Part shown: one piece after another, positions 1 through 9,296 of the stretch
How the letters are laid out: each line of letters starts with the position of its first letter
Position numbering within the stretch: position 1 is the first letter of the stretch
NCBI GenBank assembly: GCA_038093975.1
Contig: JBBPTG010000330.1
Coordinates: forward strand, 1 to 23,573
From: Chalciporus piperatus
Taxonomy: Eukaryota > Basidiomycota > Agaricomycetes > Boletales > Boletaceae
Direction of reading: 5' to 3'
Length of the DNA stretch: 23,573 nt
Translations under genes and position numbers: made by a program
The notes under the pieces: model-generated
Told to the model about the DNA's origin: nothing
Databases searched by the model: none
What the model saw: only the letters and a program-made list of their open reading frames with translations

Positions 1-345
1 TCAGTAGCCTAGTAGCCCAGTGTCCCAGTCATGTAGTCATCTCAGCAGCCTAGTAGCCCAGTGCCCTAGTTATCCAGCAATCCAGTTGTCTCATTACTCC
101 AGCCATTCAGTATTCCAGTATTCCAGTAATCTAGTCACTCAGTGGTCCAGTAATCCAGTAGTCTCAGTAATCCAGTCACTCAGTGATCCAGTAATCTAGT
201 CACTCCAGTCACTCCAGTCACACAAGTGACACCAGTAACCCAGGCACCAGTCACTCCCAGTCACCTCAGTAACCCAGTAATCCAGTCACCCAGTCACCTC
301 AGTAATCCAGTCACCCAGTAATCCAGTCACCCAGTCCCAATTACT
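1..345. repeat. Left inverted arm: degenerate CCAGTCAC/CCAGTAAT short tandem repeats
   Basis: The stretch is built almost entirely from 7-9 bp words such as CCAGTCAC, CCAGTAAT and CTAGTAGCC. Read as reverse complement, it matches the segment around 2116-2460. Positions 1-118 pair with about 2341-2459 with only about four mismatches, and the rest pairs with small indels of whole repeat words. It is therefore one arm of a long inverted repeat. It is cut by the window edge, because the opposite arm continues about 560 bp further. No coding potential is seen. Confidence 0.9.
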
Positions 346-489
346 AGTTCACTATATCTTATGATTAATTCACACCTTATGACAGTTCAGAAAATGCGAA
401 ATATATTATGTCTAACTATTACATGTATTGTGGTACAATAGTTACAAGTTAATGAAGTGCCATGCAACACGAGCAGCTATGTACGAGGT
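346..489. other. AT-rich spacer between repeat arrays
   Basis: This short AT-rich, non-repetitive stretch separates the left arm from the GC-rich array. No gene, terminal motif or obvious counterpart at the right side (2060-2110) could be established. Confidence 0.5.
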
Positions 490-1345
490 GAGTAGGTGTG
501 TTAGTCAACAAATAAACACGAACCTCTGAAGCCAGCGGGGCTGTTGAGCCCGCGCCGGCCATGTGTTGGTGTCGAGGTTGAAGGTGGGAGGTGGTTGGGG
601 GGAGACAACCCAAGCGGCTGTCGTTGAAGTGAGTGGATGAGGTGATGGGTGAGGAAACACGAACCTCGTGATGCCAGCGGGGCTGCTGAGCCCACGCCGG
701 CCGTTTTTTTTACGATCGAGTTTGAGGGAGCGAGGTGGTGGGGGGGAGACAGCCCGAGCGGCTCTGTACGAGGTGAGAGAGGATGGTGGTGGGTGAGGAA
801 AAACACACCATGTGCTGCCGGTGGGGCTGTTGAGCCCACGCCGGCCATCGAGTTCGAGGTCGAGGTTGTTTGAGGCTTTGGAGGTGGTGGTGGTTCGTAC
901 GGCCCGAGCGGCTCTGTACGAGATGAGAGGTGGTGGTGGTGGGTGAGGAAGAACACACCGTGTGCTGCCGGCAGGGCTGTTGAGCCCTCGCCGGCCGCAT
1001 TTTCGCATTTTCGTCGTTTTCGTGTCGAGAGTGGTGTGGTAGGTGGTAGTGGGCCGAGCAGTGCAAGCGGCTGTTTGCGGGGTGAGCGGGTGGCTTATCA
1101 CTCACCTCGTGAAGCCGGCGGGGCTGTTGAGCCCACGCCGGCCGCGTTTTCGCATTTTTGTCGTTTTCTTGTCGAGAGTGAGGTGGTAGGTGGCAGCAGG
1201 CTGTTTGCGAGGTGAGCGGATGTGGTGGTGAGCGAGTTTTCACTCACCTGGCGATGCCGGCGGGGCTTTTGAGCACTCGCCGGCCGTTTTGCTGTTGTTG
1301 AGGTGTGGTGTAGTGGTGAGAGAGAGTCGAAGAGGTGGCGCGGCA
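490..1345. repeat. GC-rich tandem array, six units of about 145 bp with a hairpin core
   Basis: A core with GGGCT, a four-base GTTG-like loop and AGCCC, flanked by GCCGGC-type arms, recurs near 531, 672, 818, 966, 1115 and 1257. The spacing is 141-149 bp. Each core can fold into a GC stem-loop. Between cores lie G-rich GGTGGTGG and GAGGTGAG runs and TTTCGCATTTTCGTCGTTTTC-like stretches (last three units). Several overlapping frames stay open on both strands only because the unit lacks stops. The encoded repeats (RRGLNSPAG-like, AGVGSTAPP-like) are taken as by-products rather than genes. Confidence 0.88.
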
Positions 1346-1424
1346 AATTCAACATGGTCACGTGACTTTTTCGCGCGGATTTTGTGTCAAGTCCGAGCAT
1401 TAGGGAAATGTGGCTACACTTTAT

Positions 1425-2060
1425 TAGGATCTCCTACACTAGATAGCTACCATATTTTTTGTACACTTGTGTATGCTTTTTGTACACTTTCAATAGGTTT
1501 GATCTCCACATACTTTGCTACACTTGTAACTACACACTTACTGCGCTTTTTTGTACACTTTTGCTACACTCTAACCTAATACACTTTCCCACACTTGTAA
1601 CTACACATTTACTACGCTTTTTTGTACACTTTTGTTACACTCAATCTAGCTACACTTTCCTACACATTTGATTCAAGTTTTACTACGCTTTTTTGTTACA
1701 CTTTGCTACACTCAATCACTACACTTGTAACTACACTTTTAGTACACTTTTGTGTCCACTTTAGCTACACTCTATCACTACACACTTTCCCACACATTTC
1801 ACTACACTTTTACTACGCTTTTTTGTACACTTTTGCTACACTCAATCTAGCTACACTTTCCCACACTCTTGACTACACTTTTACTACGCTTTTTTGTACA
1901 CTTTGCTCACTCAATCTAGCTATACTTTCCCACACTTGTAACTACACTTTTACTACACTTTTTTTTTTGTACACTTCACTACACTCAATCCTAATACCCT
2001 TTCCCACATTGTTAACTACACTTTTAGTACACATTTTTGTGGACTTTAGCTATAATCCAT
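1425..2060. repeat. AT/pyrimidine-rich tandem array, period about 70 bp
   Basis: Words CTACACTTTTACTACGC, TTTTTTGTACACTTT, CAATCTAGCTACACTTTC and CCCACACTTGTAACTAC recur in order. TACTACGCTTTTTTG-like cores fall near 1540, 1611, 1682, 1818, 1890 and 1955. The + strand is strongly pyrimidine-biased (C/T runs, few G), which is a marked strand asymmetry. Open frames across the array encode low-complexity FCTLLLHS-like strings and are not credible proteins. Confidence 0.88.
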
Positions 2061-2109
2061 CCTATGAATGATTATAAAATGTCACTAATTAGAATGACTC
2101 TATTAGATG

Positions 2110-3028
2110 ACTGAGTAGTACTGGAGTGATTGGGTGAGCTGAGGGCTGGGTAACTGGATAACTGGTATGACTGGTGTGACTGAAGTGACTGGATTACTGG
2201 ACCACAGGATGACTGGATTACTGGAGTGACTGGATTACTGAGGTGACTGGATTACTGGAGTGACTTGTGTGACTGGAGTGACTGGAGTGACTGGAGTGAC
2301 TGGATTACTGGACCACTGAGTGACTAGATTACTGGAATACTGGAATACTGGATGGCTGGAGTAATGAGACAACTGGATTGCTGGATGACTAGGGCACTGG
2401 GCTACTAGGCTGCTGAGATGACTACATGACTGGGAAACTGAGCTACTAGGCTACTGAGATGTCTGGATGACTGGAACACTGGGCTACTGAGCTACTGAGA
2501 CTACTGAAGCGACTGGATGATTGGATGACTGGGCTGCTGGGTTACTGGAACTACTGGATGACTGGATGACTGGGATGCTGGGTTACTGGAACTACTGGAT
2601 GACTGAATGACTGAATGACTGGGCTACTGAGACTACTGAAGTAACTGGATGACTTGATGACTGGGCTGCTGGGTTACTGGAACTACTGGATAACTGGAAC
2701 ACTTGGCCACTGGACTAATGAGACCACTGAAATGACTGGATGACTGGATGACTGAGCTACTGGGACTACTGAAATGACTGGATGACTGGATGACTGGGCT
2801 GCTGGATGACTGAGACTACTGAGACTACTGGATGACTGAATGACTGAGCTACTGAAGCTACTGAAATGACTGGATGACTGGGCCACTAGGCCACTGGGTT
2901 ACTAAGACTACTGAAACTACTTGATGACTGGGTGACTAGGTTACTGAAACTACTGAAACTACTGAAATTACTGGTTACTGGGCCACTGGACTACTGATTT
3001 AACTGATCCAGTCAATCCAGTAACTTCA
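2110..3028. repeat. Right inverted arm: degenerate GACTGGATGACTGG repeats
   Basis: About 900 bp of short repeats (GACTGGAT, TACTGGAA, CTACTGAGA and variants) are in the opposite orientation to those at 1-345. The 2116-2460 part is the direct inverted partner of the left arm. The 2460-3000 part presumably pairs with sequence left of the window. At its end, around 2995-3028, the repeat words flip back to the CCAGTCAATCCAGT orientation. Unique kinase-coding sequence begins about 25 bp later. Confidence 0.9.
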
Positions 3029-3052
3029 GACTTTTTGCAGTCTTGCTGATGG

Positions 3053-4021
3053 ATGGTTCGTCGAGAAATTGGGATATGGAGGAGATTGGATCATCCCAAC
3101 ATTGTTCCATTCCTGGGCACTGCGACCGGGTTCGGAATGCAAGGTTCACTAGCACTGGTCTCTGCGTGGATGCCGAATGGGAATCTTCACAGGTTCCTCG
3201 AAAATCATGGGGAACAGCTCCATGTCGCCCACCAACTCCAGTTTGTATGTTGCCCATGTATCCGCTTATCGGTCCACTCACCCGTTCATGGCAGTTGTGG
3301 GACATCGCCAATGGACTCGATTACCGTACGTGATTAGTGCCAATTCCTGGGGTATTTTGCTGACCACACACACACACACACACTTGATAGTGCACTCCTT
3401 TCCCGGGAGTCCAATCGTTCACGGGGATCTCAATGGCGTAGGTCAAAGCAATTCGCCGAAATCCAGATTTGCTGACTGTTCCGTAGAACAACGTGCTCGT
3501 GGATGGCAATTTCATCGTTCGCTTGGTTGATTTTGGCTATTCTACGGTGGTGGGGAACTTACCTGAAGCGTTGGCGTACCTCCAAAGGTCCACTTCACGA
3601 CCAGGCGCAATACGATGGAGTGCACCGGAATTAATTCTTGCTGAAGAAGATGAAGCACTCGAGAGGACCCCCAAGAGCGATATCCACTCTTTCGGATGCC
3701 TCACTCTGCAGGTTCGTCGGAGCGCACTGTACATAATCCGTGTACACGCTGATCTCCTCGCAGGTGCTGTCGGGGAAACAACCATGGTCGGAGGTTCGGG
3801 AAGAGGGTGCAATCCCTGTCCGAATGTTCAAGGGACAGAAACCCAAGCGTCCGGAATCGCGGGCGATGGATGATCATCATTGGGAATTCATTCAACGTTG
3901 CTGGTCCCCTGCCGAGGAGCGGCCAACAGCGAGAATGTTGGCCTCTGTTCTTCAGGAATACTTGAGCTCTTGCCCGCAATCTCCTTCTCTTCGTGATATG
4001 TTTTCGTCATCCTCGTCATAG
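3053..4021 (+). pseudogene. 5'-truncated TKL-type protein kinase (missing N-lobe exons)
   Basis: Five exons can be joined: 3053-3244, 3295-3325, 3391-3437, 3487-3711 and 3764-4021 (250 codons from the ATG at 3053). The reading begins MVRREIGIW (alpha-C) and continues through LDHPNIVPFLG, LHSF and HGDLNGNN (about residues 85-92). DFG follows at about 105-107, then SAPE, DIHSFG and a C-terminal RPTARMLASVLQEY segment. The first three exon lengths (192, 31, 47) and intron phases equal those of the complete paralogue at 5629-7091. The glycine loop and VAVK lysine exons are absent, and the upstream sequence is the repeat arm. The acceptor that should precede ATG 3053 reads TGG rather than TAG. It may still be expressed as a headless protein, but it cannot be a normal kinase. 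Intron 2 carries a short CA run (3366-3383). Confidence 0.8.
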
Positions 4022-4152
4022 AGGCTGCAGCACTCATAGCTTTTGTACCTTTGATTGTGTGCTTGTTTTGATATTCCTGCTGTTTTCACGAATTCCGTGA
4101 AATGTATACTATTCACCAGTATTTGCTACTGACTGACACTCCTTCCAACTAG
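4022..4152. other. 3' flank of the truncated kinase
   Basis: AT-rich sequence downstream of the stop codon at 4021. It is compatible with a 3' untranslated region, but no specific signal could be assigned. Confidence 0.3.
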
Positions 4153-4482
4153 TCTCTGCAGGGGTCGCGTGTTGTTACCAAACTCTACTCCGAGTCTGCC
4201 TCGCACGATAGAACGATTCGTTGTTGGAATCCACCGGAAACACGAGAACAAATCGGGCAACCATCGACAGGATTCGCTCATTGTGGCGAGTTCCTTGCAG
4301 TAACCACGTTGAGAATAAGGTATATCATCGAGGGGCTATTGGTGAACCCATCTTCACAGTTGATTGAAGCTGCTCGTGCACTAGACCTGCGATACACAAC
4401 TGCAAATGCTCGGTCATCCCTCCAAGCAGGCACCAACAAGTTCGATCGCATATTCTCAAAAATACCTCACGAAGAATAGACG
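4153..4482 (+). pseudogene. WD40-repeat fragment (relic of a WD40 or NACHT-WD40 gene)
   Basis: An open frame without a start codon runs from 4153 to a TAG at 4480-4482. Its first part reads GSRVV, then SASHDRTIRCWN and ETREQIGQP (about 4162-4260). This is the typical end of one WD40 blade as found in fungal WD40 arrays ('GSRVVSGSxDxTIRxWD..TGEQIG'). About six residues appear inserted between GSRVV and SASHD. Downstream residues show no further blade, and there is no upstream exon. It is best read as a decayed fragment. Family assignment rests on motif recognition only. Confidence 0.55.
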
Positions 4483-4867
4483 ATGATCGTCAGACCTTCG
4501 CCGCCGCCGCCGGATCACTAGCATCACGAAAGCGAATGGAAATTCTGATCCTGACTTCGTCACCGGCGCGCAGGAAACTGCCATGATTGATGATTAGCTA
4601 GCGATCATCGTACTGCACGCTGCACAGTTCGTCGGTTCAAATTAGTTTCAAGTTTGAAATCTCGGTTAGAAATGTTACATACGCTTCTGGATTAGCTCAA
4701 AGCAAAGGATGGCGTACGTATGACACGCTCTCCGTCGACGGCTTGCCTCATTCCTGACGCACACGAGGACAGTTGTCGTGATTCACGGATGGATATTGCC
4801 ACGATGCTACAGCGAGTAAGCTAAGTATGATGATCCGCACTGACTACTATACTCTGATTACATCACT
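4483..4867. other. No gene recognised
   Basis: Mixed-composition intergenic sequence with a short CCG run near 4501-4512. No convincing exon, RNA gene or repeat was found on either strand. Confidence 0.4.
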
Positions 4868-5272
4868 TCAGCGACTAGGTAAGAGCCCATTATCGTGGGT
4901 TAATACAATCGTCTCCAATCTCCCTTTCATGCTGATGTTTCTGCAGTCCAGGACGACTACCTTTTCCGTGATCTCCTTGCGCCATGTCGTTTGGCCAACT
5001 TTCCTCAGGAGTACACACAAGTAATGGGTACCTGCACGAATTTGCCCGTTCCCCTTCTCATCCGTTCGGTAGTTGACAACGCCAAGAGCAAACTTGCGAT
5101 CTGATTTGGCAACCCGAAGCTTGAAACTACTCGGAACAGGGTCCATGGAAGGATGATTCAACGGGACTGCTTGACGATTGGCGGCAAGAGCATACACGTC
5201 GTATGGACTGGATGGACTCGACGAGATCCCGTTCGAGAAGCATTTTCTCATTCCAATTTCCCTCGTCATCAC
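4868..5272 (-). CDS. Possible exon of an unrecognised protein
   Basis: A minus-strand frame of 134 residues has non-repetitive, protein-like composition. It contains SSFKLRVAKSDRKFALG, VVNYRTDEKGNGQIRAG and THYLCVLLRKVGQTTW, and ends at 4868. No domain was recognised. A second minus-strand frame (5127-5342) is also open and acidic, so an intron or frameshift may join them. The neighbours are two kinase paralogues in tail-to-tail orientation. It could equally be a relic or a chance frame. A start codon cannot be chosen with confidence. Confidence 0.25.
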   Translation of the reverse strand: MMTREIGMRKCFSNGISSSPSSPYDVYALAANRQAVPLNHPSMDPVPSSFKLRVAKSDRKFALGVVNYRTDEKGNGQIRAGTHYLCVLLRKVGQTTWRKEITEKVVVLDCRNISMKGRLETIVLTHDNGLLPSR

Positions 5273-5628
5273 TGTGACATTCCTGGGAGGCGTCGATGTC
5301 GGAATCTAATAATATCGCGAATCCCACTTCAATCATCAGCACCGTCGCATGCTCAGGCTTGGATGCACTCAGACCATTTCAAGCTGAGGAATTCGACTAC
5401 GCAAGATCCTCCTCCAAGGCTGCTATAAGTACTTAGTACAGCAAGGTACATGGTACCTTCCGACTGCCTTCGACGCCTTCGATGACGGTTCTAGGAGCGA
5501 CGACCACAACCGAAGAGATCCCTGCCACTACGGCGACGCTAGGATGGATGTCACGGTCTTCGTATTGGACAGGCGGACAATATTGAAGCATGCAGCCATT
5601 ACCCACTGTATACAGAGGCATACACAAG
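5273..5628. other. Intergenic, 3' side of the complete kinase
   Basis: Apart from the open acidic frame mentioned for the neighbouring hypothetical exon, nothing is supported here. The right part is presumably the 3' untranslated region of the minus-strand kinase that ends at 5629. Confidence 0.35.
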
Positions 5629-7091
5629 TCACGAAAAAGTTTGGCCAAGGGCCTCACCCGACAAGGGGATGGGATCAACCGGACTGGACAACGGTGCGAA
5701 CATCTCCCGAAGAGGTCGGGAAGGCGGGCACGAGCTCAAGAGTTCCTGAAGAGAAGAGACTAGCATCTTTGCTGTAGGTCGCTCCCCCACCGGTCTCCAA
5801 CAGCTTTCGATGAATCCCCAATGCCGGTCTTCCATCGTCCGTGATGTTGGGCGCTGGGGTTTCTTGCCTGTGGCTAGACGCAAGACAACGACAGCATCTT
5901 CTCGAACTTCTGACCATGGTGGCTGACCAGAGAATACCTATAAGGAGATGAAAAATATGCCGGAGCTTTTGTATTCGACTGACTTGCCTGAAGGGAAATA
6001 CAACCGAAAGAGTAGATATCGCTTTGGGGAGTTCTTTCGTATCCTTCTTCCAGTTGTTCTGGGGCTGTCCACCGGAGCGTGCCCGGTCTTGTCGTGGACC
6101 CCCCCAGATAAGTCCAACCTTGAGGGATGTTTCCTACAAAGGATGACAAACCAAAATCGGCCAAACGCGCAGTGAAATTCGCATCGACGAGCACGTTATT
6201 CTGTCGGATAGTTAGTAAGTAAAGTGTGTTTGCCTCTATTATGACGCACGCAGTTGAGATCGCCATGAATGACGGGGGTATTCGAGAAAGAATGTACTAT
6301 CCGAGGACCGTCAACCTAATCACCGGACGTCTAGAAGGACGAAGGACGGCATACGGTAGTCGAGCCCGTTGGCTACGTCCGAGAGCTAAAATAGACATGG
6401 CATCAGAAGAAGCCAGAAAGTGAAGATGCGTAGCGAACATACCATCTGGAGTCGGTGTGCGACACCAAGCTCGTCGCCATGGCTGCCGAGGAACTGGCGA
6501 AGACTTCCATTCGACATCCATAAGGACACGATCGACGTCGAACCCTTCAACCCGAACCCGGTCGCAATCCCCAGGAATGGTACTATGTTGGGATGATCCA
6601 GCCGTTTCCAAATTCCGAGTTCTCGACGAACCATCTACTTATCGGGGTTAGCACGCATTTCCTCATTTCCTGAAATCAAGGGATTTCTGTGACAGTACCT
6701 TGGCAAATTTCGTGCCCCTCTCTTCGAGTGTGAAGATGAACCGAAAGGCTTTCACCGCTACCTGAAAAATGGGAGGTGTAAACGGACGGTACCATGCGTA
6801 AATTATGGATATGATTGATGTGCATACCTCCTTTGCTCCAGAAGCACTGTTGTATTTGCATTTATGGACATCGCCAAATCCTCCTACCTCGCTGAACTGG
6901 TCGTCGATTCTGATGATATCGCGTGTGAGATCCGGGGGTGTCGGGAATGAGGACAGGTCACTTTTGGTCTCGACAGATTTTCCGCCACTTGCGGATGGTT
7001 TGGCAGGAGGAGGGGGTAGCTCTTCGGGGGAAACAAGACGAGAGGTTGATGATTCACGGGCTTGCCTGGCTAGCCGCCTGAAGGGAAACAT
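5629..7091 (-). CDS. Tyrosine-kinase-like (TKL) protein kinase, 372 aa, 7 exons
   Basis: Minus-strand exons are 7091-6828, 6761-6699, 6634-6443, 6385-6355, 6296-6250, 6200-5988 and 5937-5629, summing to 373 codons in frame. The basic and proline-rich N-terminus (about 1-60) is followed by a glycine loop VGGFGDV and the VAVK lysine (K92). Next come the alpha-C glutamate E114, HPNIVPFLG, HGDLN (194-198), DFG (214-216), TAPE (244-247) and DIYSFG. The C-lobe ends in RPTAKMLVSSLQELL. This is a soluble Ser/Thr or dual-specificity signalling kinase of the type expanded in Agaricomycetes; the substrate is unknown. The catalytic-loop Arg is Gly and the usual DLK lysine is Asn (DLN). The last intron uses a GC donor (cag|gcaagt). 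The first exon may instead belong to a longer PHD-kinase transcript (see 7093-7813). The short M-start at 7091 is the conservative choice. Confidence 0.82.
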
Positions 7092-7092
7092 A

Positions 7093-7813
7093 TCAAGAGT
7101 TGGTAATTAATGACAAATCGAAAAGGACGAACATGAAAAGTTCGTAATGACGCTCAGGCTTGCATTGTTCGCAGTAGTAGTCGGCGGCTGCATCAAGTTG
7201 TGCTTCAGACTCGAAGCCCATACAGAGACCGTGTTGCCAAACATGGCAGGCGTCACATTGAATAATGAATTCGCCATGTTCAGCATGAACCTCTGAAGAG
7301 CAGGCTTGATCAGCAGGCGGTTATGAGGTGTGGGGATGACCACGGACCGCTCATACCACACATGCAACGCGTGATGTCCTCGGGCTGTTCCTCCGCGTCA
7401 TTCTTGTGAGGCTTGAATGCACCGACGGTCGCAGAATTGGAGAGTTTGGAGGTGGGGGATTCAATTAGATGATCCGTCGAGGAGCTGGGCTTCTCTTTTT
7501 CCTTTCCCTTGCGCTTTGCCCTGCCATTGCCATTGGCATGGTTGGAGGCGCTGCCGTTGGACTGAACATTCTTTTCGGGAATGGTTTCGTCGAGATCTTC
7601 TTGCCTCGGTCGTTTTGTACGACCATTTTCATTTGTGTTTGATGGGGCAGAACGGGCAGATATGTATCTGGGTGCGGACGACTCTTCGGAGGCACCAGCA
7701 CTGAGTCCCGATCTCCAGGCTCCCCTGGGAGCGGTGGGAGCAGAGCGTGTTCCTGAACGGCGTGATTCGCTTAGTGACGGAGGAGGGTCCATTGTGATAG
7801 CGGCTTGGACCAT
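7093..7813 (-). CDS. PHD zinc-finger protein (Cti6-like), possibly the N-terminal half of a PHD-kinase gene
   Basis: Exon 1 runs 7813 (or ATG 7792) to 7357, and exon 2 from 7292 to a TGA at 7093, with a 64-nt intron between. The product is 211-218 aa. A basic, low-complexity N-terminus (KRPRQ, GRAKRKGKEKEK; likely nuclear) precedes a C4HC3 PHD finger at about residues 143-195. Its visible ligands lie in RCMC, IQCDACHVWQHGLC and YYCEQC. This is the pattern of chromatin-reader PHD fingers such as yeast Cti6 of the Rpd3L deacetylase complex, so histone-tail binding is the expected role. The ORF stops 13 residues after HYELF. A 55-nt phase-2 intron (7132-7078, GTTCGT to CCCTTCAG) would instead splice it in frame to the kinase, giving about 566 aa. 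The Cti6 comparison is from memory of the motif. Confidence 0.72.
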
Positions 7814-8001
7814 GCCATGCAAGTGGAGACTCTACCCAGTGCACAGGATGTGGTTCAATGTGGGTCCTATTGCCCGCCTCAATAGGTCCGTGCTGCTTCG
7901 GCAGACACGCGTTTTGATTCACACACAGCCACAATTTTCCCCTTGTTAAACAAGGTCACACTCATAGAGTCCAGAATTGACTATCAAGGAGAAATACACG
8001 G

Positions 8002-9296
8002 CTATGCGGTTTCGCGAGGGCGGATAATCAACTTCCTCGCACTGACAAGATTGTTCCTCAACCTCTCCAATCCTGGGACGATGCCGTTCAGTCCACCTGA
8101 AACAACCTCAACCTGGTTAGGCTGATACCAACGTCCGTCAGCGCTCTCCGCCCGCAATGCAAAATAGGTTGTTATAGAGGCACTCACAATAAGTTCTTCA
8201 GCCTCGAGCAGAGCTGGAAGGTGCTTTGCCAGCGCACGACCGATCTCCCTATTCTCTTCCATCTGCACGTTCCCCAATACAGAAATCACTTTCCTAGTGC
8301 TTCCAGCCACCTCTTTGACGGTTTGAGGCAAGACAACGATCAGATGTCCGCCCTCTGCAAGCGAATCATATCCGAGTTTTTGAGTGTCATCGTGAGAGAC
8401 ACCATCAAACACGAGGGGTATCGGCAAGGTGGTGATCCTAGCGATAGAGGAGACGAATGAAGATGCGGGGGTGTTGCGGTCGATGACGTGCGCCGCACCG
8501 AGGGATTTGAGGAGATCGGTGTTCTTGGGAGAGGCGGTGGTTATAATTGGTGAGAAACCCGAAAGTTTAGCGAATTGGATGGCTAATCAATGCAAAGAGT
8601 GGACAATGGGGATAGAAGCTCAGATAGCGAGTAGGTGAGGGGGAAAGAGAGAACGTACCATATTGTCCGACTGAGGTTGCACCTCCGAGGACGAGTGCAG
8701 GCCCTACGAACTGGTCGCGGCCACCGTCCCAAGGTGCCTTGAACCCGGCCCCGGCGGGGGCTGGGGAGTAGAGAGCAATGGCTGTGGTACTGACACAGAC
8801 CGGGAGAGAGGCAGCTCGGTCAAAGGTGACGTTGGATGGCAGCTAAAGGCGAGACGGAGCGTGATTCAAGCAGTCCCGACTTGCGTTCAAAGTCGGGCTT
8901 ACCTTGATGACTACTTCGGCAGGAACTACAACATACTCTTGGAATGTGCCATAACCAAGCTTCATACTGCCTTGGTGAAATCTAATCCATCATCAGAAAT
9001 GATGATCAAGTCAGAGGCTTCGAACGCCAGACGCACACTTTGTCGCCTTTCTTGAATTGGGTTACACCTTCGCCGACAGCTTCCACTTCTCCGGCAGCCT
9101 CGTTCCCCAAGATGGCGGGGAAGGTCACCCACTGGGATTCGTATGCTTGAATTTTCCAATCAATGGGGTTCAGTCCGACAGCGACTTCCTTGACTACGAT
9201 CTCCCCGGGCCCAGGGGTAGGAAGCGTTTTGGTGCCGAGTTCGAACTTCTTGGCGCCAAACTTGTCGTTGAGATAGAGTGCGCGATAAGTCGTCAT
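8002..9296 (-). CDS. MDR-superfamily oxidoreductase (zinc-independent quinone/enoyl reductase type), 340 aa
   Basis: Five minus-strand exons, 9296-9037, 8966-8903, 8842-8659, 8582-8188 and 8121-8002, give 341 codons. The N-terminal GroES-like fold shows [31 protein letters not shown] and FKKGDKV. The [16 protein letters not shown] stretch leads to a Rossmann nucleotide-binding region with [10 protein letters not shown] (about 160-169), SLGAAHVID, and a C-terminal [11 protein letters not shown] tail. These features fit the NAD(P)H-dependent medium-chain reductases without catalytic zinc (quinone oxidoreductase or enoyl-reductase branch). The expected role is cytosolic reduction of an activated double bond; the substrate cannot be told from sequence. 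Length is normal for the family and all introns are short with GT-AG borders. The gene appears intact and is not clustered with a synthase here. Confidence 0.88.

Noticed and set aside
501..1400. Several overlapping long frames on both strands (151-198 codons) with RRGLNSPAG-like repeats
   Set aside because: They lie wholly in the 145-bp GC-rich tandem array, are open in several frames at once, and encode only the repeat unit.
1289..2071. Plus-strand frames with hydrophobic FCTLLLHS-like strings that could look like membrane proteins
   Set aside because: They are translations of the pyrimidine-rich 70-bp repeat; the apparent hydrophobicity comes from the TTT/CTN/TAC bias.
2683..2886. Ser-rich minus-strand frame (SSSHFSSFSSS-like)
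   Set aside because: Produced by the right-arm short repeats; no unique sequence.
1..3028. A CRISPR-like array suggested by regularly recurring short repeats
   Set aside because: Repeat words are 7-9 bp and contiguous with no unique spacers, and the host is eukaryotic.
4600..4660. tRNA-like GGTTCAAATT motif near 4633
   Set aside because: No matching acceptor stem or A-box could be found around it.
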